Positions 15,583-15,654 of a DNA stretch of 15,654 nt are shown in pieces. The notes under the pieces were generated by a model. The model saw only the letters and a program-made list of their open reading frames with translations, made no database searches and was not told the DNA's origin. Each line of letters begins with the position of its first letter. The first letter of the stretch is position 1. The DNA is from Bacteroidota bacterium (GTDB lineage Bacteria; Bacteroidota; Bacteroidia; Bacteroidales; Lentimicrobiaceae): assembly GCA_023417935.1 (NCBI GenBank), contig JAEZDY010000012.1:1-15654 (forward strand), in the 5' to 3' direction. A program made the position numbers and the translations under genes.

Positions 15583-15654
15583 CCCTATGCCCTATGCCCT
15601 ATGCCCTATGCACTTTTCCCTAACCCCTAACCCCTAACCCCTACACCCCTAACC
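15583..15654. repeat. CCCTATG and CCCTAAC heptamer tandem repeats
   Basis: Four perfect CCCTATG copies (15583-15610) are followed, after a 7-base gap, by three CCCTAAC copies (15618-15638) and degenerate units to the window end. Upstream, 15461-15582 is unremarkable low-complexity DNA with no gene. The repeats look like the degenerate run at 4072-4114. They are telomere-like in sequence only. Confidence 0.85.

Noticed and set aside
15583..15654. Telomere of a linear replicon or eukaryotic DNA
   Set aside because: The repeat runs are few and degenerate and the flanking genes are typically bacterial (T9SS, UvrD, IS110); such repeats are spacer DNA here.

Overview
The window looks like a piece of a Bacteroidota chromosome or metagenomic contig. 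Six consecutive minus-strand genes encode proteins with an N-terminal signal peptide and a C-terminal YPNP-type sorting domain of the type IX secretion system (T9SS), which is confined to that phylum. Candidate promoters match the Bacteroidota TTTG / TAnnTTTG pattern, and no strong Shine-Dalgarno sites precede the genes. Much of the non-coding DNA is short tandem repeats.

Layout. (1) Positions 1-1330 hold an IS110-family insertion sequence. Its 206-bp 5' non-coding part folds on paper into a long interrupted hairpin, where IS110 elements encode their bridge RNA, and its DEDD transposase (207-1310) has Ser in place of the fourth catalytic acid. (2) A UvrD/PcrA-type DNA repair helicase lies on the minus strand at 1536-3824, convergent with the transposase. 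Each gene has its own intrinsic terminator in the gap. (3) Positions 3825-4131 are gene-free repeat DNA: a decamer array interrupted by a 16-bp perfect palindrome, a 9-bp array with an inverted partner, and a degenerate CACTAAC-like run. (4) Positions 4132-11209 form a minus-strand three-gene operon: a very large S8 (subtilisin-like) protease whose signal-peptide exon is out of frame with its body, then two secreted beta-propeller-like proteins. (5) Positions 11210-11586 hold the promoter and leader of that operon plus a decayed duplicate of a sorting-domain gene end. (6) Positions 11587-15304 form a second minus-strand three-gene operon: a beta-propeller-like protein, an unrecognised secreted protein and an Asp-box (BNR) protein. 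(7) Positions 15305-15654 hold the promoter and leader of that operon, then CCCTATG and CCCTAAC tandem repeats.

How it fits together. The two T9SS operons start from nearly identical promoter/leader segments of about 130 bp (11237-11370 and 15325-15460), so they are probably co-regulated and arose partly by local duplication. All six products are predicted to be exported through Sec and then secreted or anchored at the cell surface by the T9SS. The most notable points are the duplicated leader, the frameshift in the protease with a context resembling the prfB frameshift site, the possible IS110 bridge RNA with a non-canonical DEDD site, and the palindrome inserted in the decamer array upstream of the helicase. 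I see no defence system, CRISPR array, tRNA or rRNA.
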